Shown here piece after piece: positions 43,672 to 53,789 of a stretch of DNA of 64,000 nucleotides; position 1 is the stretch's first letter; every line of letters starts with the position of its first letter. The stretch is from Schlegelella_A sp035995885 (lineage in GTDB: Bacteria > Pseudomonadota > Gammaproteobacteria > Burkholderiales > Burkholderiaceae_C), in contig DASYKC010000161.1 of assembly GCA_035995885.1 (NCBI GenBank), positions 1 through 64,000 of the forward strand, given 5' to 3'. A program made the position numbers and the translations under genes. The notes under the pieces are model-generated. The model worked only from the letters and a program-made list of their open reading frames with translations, had not been told where the DNA came from and ran no database searches.

Positions 43672-44331
43672 TCAGCGCTTGATATCCAGCTCGCCGTAGA
43701 GCCGCTCGACCAGGGCACGCAGGCGTTCGAGCTCGGTCTCCGCCATCGCCACCCTCGCCTTCAGCGTCGCCAGCTCGCTCACCGGCACGATCGTCTCGTC
43801 GTCGCTCGCCGCCGTGAACACGCTCAGGTCGACTGGGCCGCCGAGGAGATGGGCCCAGCGCTGCTCGCGGGCGCCCGGGGCGCGCGGCAGCTTGAGCGCG
43901 AGCGGACCGCCCTTCTCTTGCGCGCGCGCCGCCAGCTCGTCGAGGAAGCCCTCGACCGCCGAGACGTCGGCGAAGCGATGCAGACGGTCGCTCGCCGCGC
44001 GCAGCTCCGACGCGGTCTGCGGGCCGCGCAGCATCAGCGTCGCCAGCAAGGCGACCGACTGCGACGGCAAGCCCAGCACGCGGCCCAGGTTGTGCTCGTA
44101 GCGGGCGACGCGCGAGCCGCTCGACTCGAACGCGAGCGACAGCGACTTCAGGGCGTCGACCGCGCCCTGCACCTCGGCCTCGCTCGCCGCAAGCACCGGG
44201 TCGCGCGCCGTCTTCTGGTTGCAGCCGAGCGTGAGCGTGTTCAGCGACAGCGGATAGCTGTCGGGCACGGTCAGCGACTTCTCGACGAGCACGCCGAGCG
44301 CGCGCAATTCGAGCAACGACAGCGGCCGCAT
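43672..44331 (-). CDS. yceH: YceH family protein (DUF480)
   Basis: 219 residues, two winged-helix-like modules: LSLLELRALGVLVEKSLTVP with SLNTLTLGCNQKTARDPV at the N-terminus, then LMLRGPQTASELRAASDRLH. A C-terminal coiled coil (ARVAMAETELERLRALVERL) follows. Widespread in proteobacteria; function not established. ATG 44331 chosen, a GTG three bases upstream is possible. Ends 10 bp from the convergent second kinase, which marks the right edge of the low-GC block. Confidence 0.9.
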   Translation of the reverse strand: MRPLSLLELRALGVLVEKSLTVPDSYPLSLNTLTLGCNQKTARDPVLAASEAEVQGAVDALKSLSLAFESSGSRVARYEHNLGRVLGLPSQSVALLATLMLRGPQTASELRAASDRLHRFADVSAVEGFLDELAARAQEKGGPLALKLPRAPGAREQRWAHLLGGPVDLSVFTAASDDETIVPVSELATLKARVAMAETELERLRALVERLYGELDIKR

Positions 44332-44428
44332 CACGGCAAAGGGTCGCTCGCCCGGACGCCGCGCCGCGCCGAAACCGGCCGCGTCACCTCGCCGGGCAAC
44401 GAACGCAGTGAGGCGCGGTCGAGCGCCA

Positions 44429-45211
44429 CTACAGCGCGAAGCCGTCGTCGGCCTGGATCACGGCGCCGTTGATGAAGTGGCTCTCGTTGGCGCAGAGCAT
44501 CATCAGCACGACGTCGAGGTCGGCCGGGCTGCCGACGCGCCGGCGCGGCAGCATGTCGATCAGCTTCTTGCCCTGCTCGGTCGACCATTGCAGGTGGTTC
44601 ATCTCGGTGTCGATGTAGCCCGGGCAGATCGCGTTGACGTTGATGCCGAAGCGGCCCCACTCGAGCGCCATGGCCCTGGTCATGTGGACGACCGCGGCCT
44701 TGCTCATGCAGTAGACGCCGATCTTCGGCATGACCTTGAGGCCGGCCATCGAGGCGATGTTGACGATGCGGCCGCCGGTGAAGGTGCCCGGCGCCGCGCC
44801 CTTGGCGCGCGCGATCATCCGCTTGCCGACCTCCTGGGCGACGAAGAACGCGCCGCGCGTGTTGACGTCGAAGACGTAGTCGTAGTCGTCGGGGTCGACG
44901 TCCACGAGCGGCTGCGTCGTCGCCACGCCCGAGTTATTGACCAGGATGTCGATCGTCCCCATCTCCGTCTCGGTGTGGGCGACGGCCGAGCGGATGCTGT
45001 CGTGGTCGGTGACGTCGAGCGCAACGACATGCGCATCGCCGCCTTCGGCCTCGATCTCGGCGCGCAGGCTCTTCAGCCGCTCGACGCGCCGGCCCGCGAG
45101 CGCGACGCCGGCGCCGGCCTTGGCGAGAACGCGCGCGAACTGCGCGCCGAGACCGCCCGAGGCGCCGGTGACGAGGGCGACGCGGCCCGAGAGATCGATC
45201 TGATAGCTCAT
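44429..45211 (-). CDS. SDR family oxidoreductase
   Basis: Classical short-chain dehydrogenase, 260 residues: NAD(P) loop VALVTGASGGLGAQFA, VNNSGVA, and the YxxxK catalytic pair in GVYCMSKAAVVH. Ends ICPGYIDTEM and INGAVIQADDGFAL. Probably acts on a hydroxy- or oxo-acyl substrate in view of the fatty-acid genes nearby; the exact one is unknown. Divergent from ETF:ubiquinone oxidoreductase, 80 bp away. Confidence 0.88.
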   Translation of the reverse strand: MSYQIDLSGRVALVTGASGGLGAQFARVLAKAGAGVALAGRRVERLKSLRAEIEAEGGDAHVVALDVTDHDSIRSAVAHTETEMGTIDILVNNSGVATTQPLVDVDPDDYDYVFDVNTRGAFFVAQEVGKRMIARAKGAAPGTFTGGRIVNIASMAGLKVMPKIGVYCMSKAAVVHMTRAMALEWGRFGINVNAICPGYIDTEMNHLQWSTEQGKKLIDMLPRRRVGSPADLDVVLMMLCANESHFINGAVIQADDGFAL

Positions 45212-45291
45212 GAATCGTGCAGCGACTGCGCTCCGTAGAATCGACCGCCAGTTTAGACGCGCGCCCGGCCGACAAGAAAAGCGAGACAGCG

Positions 45292-46974
45292 ATGACCCCT
45301 GACGAGATCCTCGCCCAGCACGGGCCGCGGGAAGCGATGGAATACGACGTCGCGATCGTCGGCGCCGGTCCGGCCGGCCTGGCGACCGCGATCCGCCTGA
45401 AGCAGCTCGCCGCCGAGCGCTCGCACGAGATCTCGGTCGTCGTTCTCGAGAAGGGCTCGGAGCCCGGCGCGCACATCCTCTCGGGCGCGATCATGGATCC
45501 GCGCGCGCTCACCGAACTGATCCCCGACTGGAAGGACAAGGGCGCGCCGCTGAACCAGCCGGTCACCGCCGACCGTTTCCTCTTCCTCACCGAGACCGGC
45601 GCGACGGCGACGCCGAACGCTCTCCTGCCCGACTGCTTTCGCAACCACGGCAACTACGTCGTCAGCCTCGGCAACGTCGTGCGCTGGCTGGCGGCGCAGG
45701 CCGAAGCGCTCGGCGTCGAGATCTTTCCCGGCTTCCCCGCCGCCGAAGTGCTGTACGGCGAGGGCGGCGCCGTGCGCGGCGTCGCCACCGGCAACCTCGG
45801 CATCGGCAAGGACGGCCAGCCGACGGCGAGCTTCCAGCTCGGCATGGAGCTGCACGCCAAGTACACGATCTTCGCCGAGGGCTCGCGCGGCAGCCTCGGC
45901 CGCCAGCTGATCGATCGCTTCAAGCTCGACGCAGGCCGCGATCCGCAGAGCTACGCGATCGGCCTGAAGGAGCTCTGGGAAGTTCGCCCGGAGCAGGCCC
46001 GGCCCGGCCTCACCGTGCACACCGCCGGCTGGCCGCTCGACACCTCGACCTACGGCGGCTCATTCCTCTACCACCTCGACGGCAACCAGGTCGAGCTCGG
46101 CTTCGTCGTCGGTCTCGACTACGCCAATCCCTACCTCAGCCCGTTCGAGGAATTCCAGCGCTGGAAGACGCACCCGGAGATCAGGAAGACGCTCGAAGGC
46201 GCCAAGCGCCTCGGCTACGGCGCGCGCTCGATCACCGCCGGCGGCATCCTCAGCCTGCCGAAGACAGTGTTCCCGGGCGGTGCCTTCGTCGGGTGCGAAG
46301 CGGGCTACCTCAATGCGAGCCGGATCAAGGGCAGCCACGCCGCGATCAAGTCGGGGATGCTGGCCGCCGAGGCCGCCTGCGAGGCGCTGATCGCGGGCCG
46401 CCAGCACGACGAGCTCGCCGCCTATCCGGCCGCGTTCGAGAAGAGCTGGCTGCGCGCCGAGCTCGACAAGTCGCGCAACTTCAAGCAATGGTTCAAGAAG
46501 GGCTTCCTCGTCGCCTCGCTGATGACGGGGATCGAACAGTGGCTGCTGCCGCGCCTCGGCATCCAGGCGCCGCCCTGGACGATCCACCGCGCGAAGGCGG
46601 ATCACCTCTACCTGCGCCCGGCGGCGGAGTGCAAGCCGATCGCCTATCCGAAGCCCGACAACGTGTTCACCTTCGATCGGCTGTCGAGCGTCTTCGTCAG
46701 CAACACCAACCATGCCGAGGACCAGCCGCCGCATCTGACGCTGAAGGACCCGACCGTCCCGGTCAAGGTGAACCTCGCCAGGTACGCCGGCCCGGAAAGC
46801 CGCTACTGCCCGGCGGCGGTGTACGAGTTCGTCGACGACAACGGCACGGAGCGGCTGCAGATCAACGCGCAGAACTGCGTCCACTGCAAGACCTGCGACA
46901 TCAAGGACCCGACCCAGAACATCGTCTGGGTCACGCCCGAAGGCGGCGGCGGTCCCAACTACGTCGGCATGTGA
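45292..46974 (+). CDS. Electron-transfer flavoprotein:ubiquinone oxidoreductase
   Basis: 560 residues, standard size. Passes electrons from ETF to quinone during acyl-CoA oxidation. FAD motif VAIVGAGPAGLATAIRLKQL; PGGAFVGCEAGYLNASRIKG; a C-terminal 4Fe-4S cluster in NAQNCVHCKTCDIKDPTQN with an earlier cysteine in YCPAAVYEF. ATG 45292 chosen; the frame is open upstream. Its membrane association is through a hydrophobic surface region, not a helix. Confidence 0.95.
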   Translation: MTPDEILAQHGPREAMEYDVAIVGAGPAGLATAIRLKQLAAERSHEISVVVLEKGSEPGAHILSGAIMDPRALTELIPDWKDKGAPLNQPVTADRFLFLTETGATATPNALLPDCFRNHGNYVVSLGNVVRWLAAQAEALGVEIFPGFPAAEVLYGEGGAVRGVATGNLGIGKDGQPTASFQLGMELHAKYTIFAEGSRGSLGRQLIDRFKLDAGRDPQSYAIGLKELWEVRPEQARPGLTVHTAGWPLDTSTYGGSFLYHLDGNQVELGFVVGLDYANPYLSPFEEFQRWKTHPEIRKTLEGAKRLGYGARSITAGGILSLPKTVFPGGAFVGCEAGYLNASRIKGSHAAIKSGMLAAEAACEALIAGRQHDELAAYPAAFEKSWLRAELDKSRNFKQWFKKGFLVASLMTGIEQWLLPRLGIQAPPWTIHRAKADHLYLRPAAECKPIAYPKPDNVFTFDRLSSVFVSNTNHAEDQPPHLTLKDPTVPVKVNLARYAGPESRYCPAAVYEFVDDNGTERLQINAQNCVHCKTCDIKDPTQNIVWVTPEGGGGPNYVGM

Positions 46975-46985
46975 AGGAACACGAG

Positions 46986-47933
46986 ATGGCTGAGACTGAT
47001 CGGATCGAGGTGCTGACGGCAGCGCGGCTCTGGCCGCCGATGATGGAGGCGTTGCGCGGCGCGTTCCGCGTCCACGATCGCACGCACCAGAGCGACGCCG
47101 CCGCCTTCGCCACCGCCGCGCCGCGCATCCGCGCGATCGCCGCGAGCGGCGAATCGAAGGTGCCGCGCGAGCTGATCGCGCAGCTGCCGGCGCTCGAGAT
47201 CGTCTCGGTGTTCGGCGTCGGCTACGACGGCGTCGACGTCGCCGCGGCGCGCGAGCGCGGCATCGCCGTCACCCACACGCCGAACGTCCTCAACGACGAG
47301 GTCGCCGACCTGGCGATCGCGCTCGTCCTCGCCGTCTCGCGCCGGCTGATCGAAGCCGACCGCTACGTGAGAAGCGGCGCCTGGGCGAACGGGCCGATGC
47401 CGCTGGCGCGCAAGGCGAGCGGCGCGCGCATGGGAATCGTCGGCCTCGGCCGCATCGGCATGGCGATCGCGAAGCGCGCCGAGGCGTTCGGCATGTCGAT
47501 CGCGTACACCTCGCGCAACCCGAGGCCGGATTCCCCCTACCCTTACTTCGCAAACGCCGAGGCGCTGGCGCGCGAGGTCGATTTCCTCGTCGTCATCACG
47601 CCCGGCGGAGCCGGCACGAGGAAGCTGATCGACGCCAAGGTGCTCGCCGCGCTCGGCAAGAAGGGCTATTTGATCAACGTCGCGCGCGGCTCGGTCGTCG
47701 ACGAGCAGGCGCTGGTGAGCGCGCTCCGCGACGGCACGATCGCCGGCGCCGGCCTCGACGTCTTCGAGAGCGAGCCCCACGTGCCGAGCGAGCTGCTCGG
47801 CCTCGACAACGTCGTCCTCACGCCGCACGTCGGCAGCGCGACCTGGCAGACGCGCCAGGCGATGGCCGACCTTGCCTTTGCCAATCTGCAGGCGCACTTC
47901 GCCGGCAAGCCGCTGCTCTCGCCCGTGCCATGA
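46986..47933 (+). CDS. 2-hydroxyacid dehydrogenase (D-isomer specific, NAD(P)-dependent)
   Basis: 315 residues. Nucleotide loop MGIVGLGRIGMAIAKRAEAF; active site set R in NVARGSVVDE, E in GLDVFESEP and H in LTPHVGSATW. Resembles glyoxylate/hydroxypyruvate or 2-ketogluconate reductases. The stop overlaps the next SDR gene by 4 bp; together they suggest a two-step reduction of a sugar acid. Substrate inferred only. Confidence 0.88.
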   Translation: MAETDRIEVLTAARLWPPMMEALRGAFRVHDRTHQSDAAAFATAAPRIRAIAASGESKVPRELIAQLPALEIVSVFGVGYDGVDVAAARERGIAVTHTPNVLNDEVADLAIALVLAVSRRLIEADRYVRSGAWANGPMPLARKASGARMGIVGLGRIGMAIAKRAEAFGMSIAYTSRNPRPDSPYPYFANAEALAREVDFLVVITPGGAGTRKLIDAKVLAALGKKGYLINVARGSVVDEQALVSALRDGTIAGAGLDVFESEPHVPSELLGLDNVVLTPHVGSATWQTRQAMADLAFANLQAHFAGKPLLSPVP

Positions 47934-48700
47934 GCAGCGCGCCCGGCTTCGATCTTTCCGGCAGGGTCGCCCTCGTCACCGGCGGCGGGTCGGGCCTCGG
48001 CCTGGCGATCGCGCGCGGCCTTGCCGCGGCCGGGGCGCGCGTCGTCCTCAACGGCCGCACTCGCGACAAGCTCGAAGCTGCCGCGGCGGCGTTGCGCGGC
48101 GACGGCCTTGCCGCCGAAGTGGCGTCGTTCGACGTCGCCGATCCGGATGCGGTGCGGAGCGGCGTCGCCGCCGTGCAGGCGTCGATCGGGCCGGTCGACA
48201 TCCTCGTCAACAACGCCGGCATCCAGCACCGCGCGCCGATCGTCGACTTCAGCGACGCCGACTGGCGTCGCCTGATGGCGATCAACCTCGACGCGCCGTT
48301 CTACATGGCGCGCGCCGTCATTCCGGCGATGCAGGCCAGGCGCGCCGGCAAGATCATCAACATCGCCTCGCTGATGTCGAGCCTGGCGCGGCCGACGACC
48401 GTGCCGTACCAGGTGAGCAAGGGCGGCATCGCCATGCTGACGCGCGGCCTCGCGGTCGAACTGGCGCCGCACGACATCCAGGTCAACGCGATCGCGCCCG
48501 GGTTCTTTCGCACCGAGCTCAACGCGGCGCTCATCGCCAACGCCGAGTTCACCGCCTGGGTCGAGCGGCGCACGCCGGCCGGGCGCTGGGCCGAGCCGCA
48601 CGAGCTCGCCGGCGCGGCGGTCTTTCTCGCCTCGCCGGCGGCACGCTTCGTCACCGGCCAGGTCCTCTACGTCGACGGCGGCTTCACCGCCGGCATGTGA
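47930..48700 (+). CDS. SDR family oxidoreductase, gluconate 5-dehydrogenase-like
   Basis: 256 residues: VALVTGGGSGLGLAIARGLA, VNNAGIQHRAPI, and YxxxK in VPYQVSKGGIAMLTRGLAVE, ending TGQVLYVDGGFTAGM. IQHRAPIVDFSDADW resembles IdnO/gluconate 5-dehydrogenases. ATGA overlap with the upstream dehydrogenase supports a shared sugar-acid pathway. Confidence 0.87.
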   Translation: MSSAPGFDLSGRVALVTGGGSGLGLAIARGLAAAGARVVLNGRTRDKLEAAAAALRGDGLAAEVASFDVADPDAVRSGVAAVQASIGPVDILVNNAGIQHRAPIVDFSDADWRRLMAINLDAPFYMARAVIPAMQARRAGKIINIASLMSSLARPTTVPYQVSKGGIAMLTRGLAVELAPHDIQVNAIAPGFFRTELNAALIANAEFTAWVERRTPAGRWAEPHELAGAAVFLASPAARFVTGQVLYVDGGFTAGM

Positions 48701-48718
48701 GGCCGGCCGCGGCCCGCG

Positions 48719-49174
48719 TCAGTCCTGCCCTTCGGTCAGGGCGTCGAGCTGGAAGCGGCCGTCCTTGTGGACGAGCCAGATCTCGGTGAACCTGACCGGG
48801 CCGGCGAAGCGGCTCGGCGCAGGCAGCGGGCCGGCGCGGCGGATCATCTCGATCACCGCGGCGCTCACGTCGGGGGCGTGGGAGGGGCCGCGAACGAGCT
48901 TGACTTCGCGCGGCTGGCCGCTCGCGTCGACGGTCGTCTCGACGACGACGACGCCGTGGATCAGCGGCGGCAGCCTGCCCTTGTAGATCCGCGACGCATA
49001 CGACGCATAGATGTGGCGGGCCGCGTCGATCCGGTAGGCGCGCGCGTCGGCGGCAGTCGAGACCTTCTGCGACGCGATGCGCGTCGGCTCGGTCAGGTAG
49101 GCCACCTCGGTCGCCTGTGCGCCGAGGTGCGTTGCCAACACGACGGCACCGGCAGCGAGGTGAAGACGCTTCAT
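48719..49174 (-). CDS. Secreted protein with a TonB C-terminal-like domain
   Basis: 151 residues. Short signal peptide (AAGAVVLATHLGAQA) and a C-terminal TonB-like alpha/beta domain: GVVVVETTVDASGQPREVKL, AAVIEMIRRAGPLPAPSRFA, FTEIWLVHKDGRFQ. No transmembrane anchor or proline-rich arm, so it cannot act as TonB itself. Similar in the same region to the lipoprotein at 22230-22805. Located 18 bp from the convergent SDR gene. Confidence 0.7.
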   Translation of the reverse strand: MKRLHLAAGAVVLATHLGAQATEVAYLTEPTRIASQKVSTAADARAYRIDAARHIYASYASRIYKGRLPPLIHGVVVVETTVDASGQPREVKLVRGPSHAPDVSAAVIEMIRRAGPLPAPSRFAGPVRFTEIWLVHKDGRFQLDALTEGQD

Positions 49175-49292
49175 GACGATCTCCGCGCGGCGTCGAAGCC
49201 GCAGAACCGAGCGGCTTTGTCGCCGTCATGGCGCAATCAGCCGATGGGTCCAGCGTAGGAGATCGCCTCGTCGTCGTGTCGGACCTGTCCTA

Positions 49293-49324
49293 CCGGTCGA
49301 CCGGCAGCCACCACGGAGCGTGGT
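49293..49324. repeat. Two inverted repeats after the ABC transporter operon
   Basis: CCGGTCGACCGG (49293-49304, perfect) and ACCACG-GAG-CGTGGT (49310-49324) lie 35-66 bp past the stop of the ATPase gene on its strand. They could fold as two RNA hairpins, but no T-run follows, so they are at best a weak terminator. Confidence 0.35.
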
Positions 49325-49358
49325 GTCCGTCACGATGTCAGGCGTAACCGGATCTGTC

Positions 49359-50441
<1,083 letters not shown>

Positions 50442-50451
50442 GGCGTCGCGC

Positions 50452-51303
50452 TCAGCTCTTCACGGCGCCGGCCGTGAGGCCCGACACCATGTAGCGCTTG
50501 AAGACGTAGTAGATCGCCGCCGGCGGCAGCGCATAGATCAGGCCGGTTGTCATCAGCAGCTCCCAGGGCGAGTCGTCGGCCGAGAGGAAGCTGCCGAGGG
50601 CGACGCCGAGCGTCGTGCTCTTGTCGTCGGAGAGGAGCAGGAAGGCGTAGAGGTACTCGTTCCAGGCGAGCAGCAGCGCATAGGTGCCGACTGCGACCAG
50701 CGACGGCAGCATCAGCGGCAGGTAGACGAGGCGAAACAGCTGCAGCGGCGTCGCGCCGTCGATTCGCGCCGCCTCGTCGAGCTCGAGCGGCAGCTTGTCG
50801 GACGCCTGCTTCAGGACCCAGATCGAGTACGGCGTCGCGATCGTCACCATCGCCAGGATGAGCGCCCACTGGCTGTTGAGAAGCCCGTAGTTGCCCATCG
50901 TCTTGTACATGGGCACGGCGAGGAACGCGGCCGGGATGAAGTAGGTGAAGAGCGCCAGGTTCATGATCGTCCTGCCGCCCCTGACGCGGAGGCGACTGAT
51001 CGCGAACGCCGCCGACGTGGCGATGAAGAGCGTGATCGCGCCCACGGCAACGGCGATCAGCACCGAGTTCCACATCTGCAGCCAGAAGTGGCTGAGGTAG
51101 TGGTGCTGCTGGTGGAAGACCATCGAGAAGTTATGCAGCGTCGGGTGCTCGGGCCAGAGCTTGCCCGAGACCGCCTGCTCCTTCGGTGAGATCGCGAACA
51201 GCACGAGGTGGTAGATCGGCAGCAGCGTCCAGATCGCGACCGGGATGCCGATCAGGAGCAGCTTCGCCTCGGCCGACGCCTTCTTCAGCGTCATGGCGCT
51301 CAT
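50452..51303 (-). CDS. Sugar ABC transporter permease (MalG type)
   Basis: 283 residues, six membrane helices. Has the EAA loop in ELDEAARIDGATPLQLFRLV, which docks to the ATPase, and ends GLTAGAVKS as MalG-type permeases do. ATG 51303. Gap of 73 bp to the upstream permease. Confidence 0.92.
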   Translation of the reverse strand: MSAMTLKKASAEAKLLLIGIPVAIWTLLPIYHLVLFAISPKEQAVSGKLWPEHPTLHNFSMVFHQQHHYLSHFWLQMWNSVLIAVAVGAITLFIATSAAFAISRLRVRGGRTIMNLALFTYFIPAAFLAVPMYKTMGNYGLLNSQWALILAMVTIATPYSIWVLKQASDKLPLELDEAARIDGATPLQLFRLVYLPLMLPSLVAVGTYALLLAWNEYLYAFLLLSDDKSTTLGVALGSFLSADDSPWELLMTTGLIYALPPAAIYYVFKRYMVSGLTAGAVKS

Positions 51304-51376
51304 GGCCGGGCGCCCGGCCGCCCCAGGCCCGGCGCCGGCCCCTCGCAAGGAAGCGACCGAAGAGAGCGTGGCGGCG

Positions 51377-52267
51377 TCATCGCGACAGGCGCTTCATCAT
51401 GAAATAGACGAGCGGCAGCACGAGCGGCATGGCGCAGACGACCGTCGCCATCGACATGTCGACCTGGTCGAGACGGAGGTAGCGCAGGCCGAGCGTCGCG
51501 AGCACGTGCGTCTGGTCGGCCGGGCCGCCGCCCGTGAGCAGGTAGACGCTGTTGAAGTCGCCGAGCGTCCAGATCATCGACAGGATCGTCGACGTGAGGT
51601 AGAGCGTCTGCAGCGACGGCCAGGTGATGAACTTGAACTTCTGCCAGGTCGTCGCGCCGTCGACCGACGCCGCTTCGTACATCTCGGCGGGGATCGCCAT
51701 CCGCCCGGCGACGAGGATCAGGGTCCAGAACGGCAGCGACTTCCAGATGTGGACGACGATCGCCAGGCCGAGCGCGATCGTCGGGTTGTTGAGCCAGTTC
51801 GGTCCGTCGGCGCCGGTGAGCCGGAAGATCGTCGAATTGATGACGCCCCACTCCGGGTTGAGCATGAAGCGCAGCGACAGGATCGTCGGGATCGACGGCA
51901 CCGCCCACGGCAGGATGAAGAGCAGCGACAGCCACTTGATCCAGGGCCGCGTGCGGACGAAAAACCCCGAGAGGAAGAGCGCGACCAGCATCTTGACGTT
52001 GATGCCGACGATCAGGAAGAAGAGCGTGTTGACGACCGTGCGCGCGAACACCGGGTCGTCGACGAGCTTGACGTAGCTCGCGGGATGGCGCGCCAGCCAG
52101 AGGCCGTAGACGACCGGGTAGAGAACGAAGACCGCGAAGATCAGGACGTAAGGCGCGACCAGGACGATGCCCCACGCCTGCCACGGCGTCAGCCGGCGCC
52201 GGGTCGGACCGACCGGTGCCGACTGGCGCTCGGGCTGCCCGGCGCCTTCGAGCGCGAGCGTCGACAC
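51377..52267 (-). CDS. Sugar ABC transporter permease (MalF/UgpA type)
   Basis: 296 residues, six membrane helices after a polar N-terminus of about 30. EAA loop AEMYEAASVDGATTWQKFKF. TLGDFNSVYLLTGGGPADQT is typical of the family. Follows the binding-protein gene after 15 bp. Confidence 0.92.
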   Translation of the reverse strand: MSTLALEGAGQPERQSAPVGPTRRRLTPWQAWGIVLVAPYVLIFAVFVLYPVVYGLWLARHPASYVKLVDDPVFARTVVNTLFFLIVGINVKMLVALFLSGFFVRTRPWIKWLSLLFILPWAVPSIPTILSLRFMLNPEWGVINSTIFRLTGADGPNWLNNPTIALGLAIVVHIWKSLPFWTLILVAGRMAIPAEMYEAASVDGATTWQKFKFITWPSLQTLYLTSTILSMIWTLGDFNSVYLLTGGGPADQTHVLATLGLRYLRLDQVDMSMATVVCAMPLVLPLVYFMMKRLSR

Positions 52268-52282
52268 GTTCTCCCCTGCCGG

Positions 52283-53650
52283 TCAGCCCGCGATCGCCTT
52301 GATGCGGGCGATCATCTCGGTCACCGCCTGGTCGACCGGAATCTTGTCGTTGATGACGCGGTTCATCGCCTTCGCCCACACGTTCTCGTTGTTGACGATC
52401 GTGAACTTGTAGTTCTTCGTAAATTCGAAGGTCACCGTGCCGGCGCCGAACTGGTTGAACACCGAGCGCCGATGCGGGTCGGCCTGCCAGAACGGGCGCT
52501 GCGTCGCCGTCGTCACGACCGGGAACCAGCGGCCGAGCGAGCCCTCGACGTAGGGCGTGAGGTTCTCGTCCTGGAGCAGGAAAGCGACGAACTCCTTGGC
52601 GCGCGCCTTGTTCTTCGCGGCCGAGAAGACGACGCCCGTCTTCACCGCGGCGCGATAGACCATCTTCGAGCCGTCGGGCTTGTTCGGGAAGCCTGCCGTG
52701 CGGATCAGCTCCTCGTAGTTCTTCTTGGCCGTCGCGCGCTGCTCGGCGTTGAGCGCCTCGTTGTTGGCGTCGTCGAGCCACTTGGCGGCGATCGAGATGG
52801 TCGCGTTGTGCGTCATCACCGTCGTCTTGTTGTGGAAGGCGACGTTGTTGTCCGGGTCCTTCCAGCTCGTCGACGACGGCGGCGTGCAGCTCTTGGCGGC
52901 CACGTCGGTGTAGTCCTTGAGCGCGCTGACCAGGCCGGCCTTGACCTTGGGGTCGTCGACCAGCAGTTTGCCGCTGTCGTCGACGAGCTTGACGTTGTAG
53001 GCGTCCATGAAGGTCAGGAACGAATAGAACGAGTCGCTCGAATCGACGCCCATCGGCTGGCCGATGCCGAAGATCCGCGTCCCGGTCTTCTGCCGGTAGG
53101 CGGGCTGCACCTTGTCGCACCAGAACGACCAGTAGTCGCTCCACTTGGTCGGGATGTCGGCTTCCTTGAAGCCGGCCGCCTGCAGCATGTCGAGCCAGAT
53201 CTCGATGTGCATCGTCTGCTGCTTGAGCGGGAACGCGTAGTACGCGCGCTTCTTCGCCTTGTCGTCCCACAGGTACGTGGTCTCGATCGTGTTCTTGAGG
53301 AATCGCGCCTTCATCGGCGTCAGGACGTCGCTGATGTCCTCGAGCTTGCCGTCGAAGGCCCACTTGCCGGTGACCTGGAAGTCATAGACGTCGGCGTAGG
53401 CGACGTCGGGCGGCGAGCCGGCGTCGAGCGCGGCGACCGTCTTCGGGATCATGTCCTGGATCGGGTACTGCGAGAGCTCGACCTTGACGCCGCTCTTCGC
53501 CTCGTACTTCTTGATCGCCTCGAACAGCGCGTCGTCCTCGGACTTGTAGAAGCCCTTGACCCACCAGACGGTGAGCTTCTCCTGCGCCAGCACATGGCCG
53601 CAGAAGGCGAGCGCGCAGCCGGCGATGATGCCGGCGATCGTCTTTCTCAT
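52283..53650 (-). CDS. Sugar ABC transporter substrate-binding protein
   Basis: 455 residues with a Sec signal (GIIAGCALAFCGHVLAQ) and no lipobox at the cleavage point, so periplasmic. Type 1 extracellular fold: KLTVWWVKGFYKSEDDALFE, SPPDVAYADVYDF, and a long C-terminal lobe. ATG 53650 with the strong AAGGAGA site upstream. First gene of the importer operon. Ligand unknown; related carriers move polyols and glycosides. Confidence 0.92.
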   Translation of the reverse strand: MRKTIAGIIAGCALAFCGHVLAQEKLTVWWVKGFYKSEDDALFEAIKKYEAKSGVKVELSQYPIQDMIPKTVAALDAGSPPDVAYADVYDFQVTGKWAFDGKLEDISDVLTPMKARFLKNTIETTYLWDDKAKKRAYYAFPLKQQTMHIEIWLDMLQAAGFKEADIPTKWSDYWSFWCDKVQPAYRQKTGTRIFGIGQPMGVDSSDSFYSFLTFMDAYNVKLVDDSGKLLVDDPKVKAGLVSALKDYTDVAAKSCTPPSSTSWKDPDNNVAFHNKTTVMTHNATISIAAKWLDDANNEALNAEQRATAKKNYEELIRTAGFPNKPDGSKMVYRAAVKTGVVFSAAKNKARAKEFVAFLLQDENLTPYVEGSLGRWFPVVTTATQRPFWQADPHRRSVFNQFGAGTVTFEFTKNYKFTIVNNENVWAKAMNRVINDKIPVDQAVTEMIARIKAIAG

Positions 53651-53696
53651 GCTGTCTCCTTGGTTCGGTCTCGGACGGCTCGGGCCGCGCCTCGAA

Positions 53697-53725
53697 AACA
53701 TAACCGATGCCGATGGGGTTCTCAA
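53697..53725 (-). promoter_or_regulatory. Promoter of the sugar ABC importer operon
   Basis: Minus strand TTGAGA (53725-53720), 17 bp, TATGTT (53702-53697), five and four matches to consensus. About 46 bp before the binding-protein start codon, with a 16-bp palindrome just upstream. Confidence 0.65.
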
Positions 53726-53740
53726 TCCGGGATTGGCGGT

Positions 53741-53756
53741 GGTTGTCCGGACAACC
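53741..53756. repeat. Perfect 16-bp palindrome upstream of the importer promoter
   Basis: GGTTGTCC followed by GGACAACC, 15 bp upstream of the -35 box of the importer operon. Size and position suit a dimeric sugar-responsive regulator. No regulator gene is adjacent. Confidence 0.55.
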
Positions 53757-53789
53757 GCGCGGCACCGGCCCTCATGGCGCGGCCGCGCG

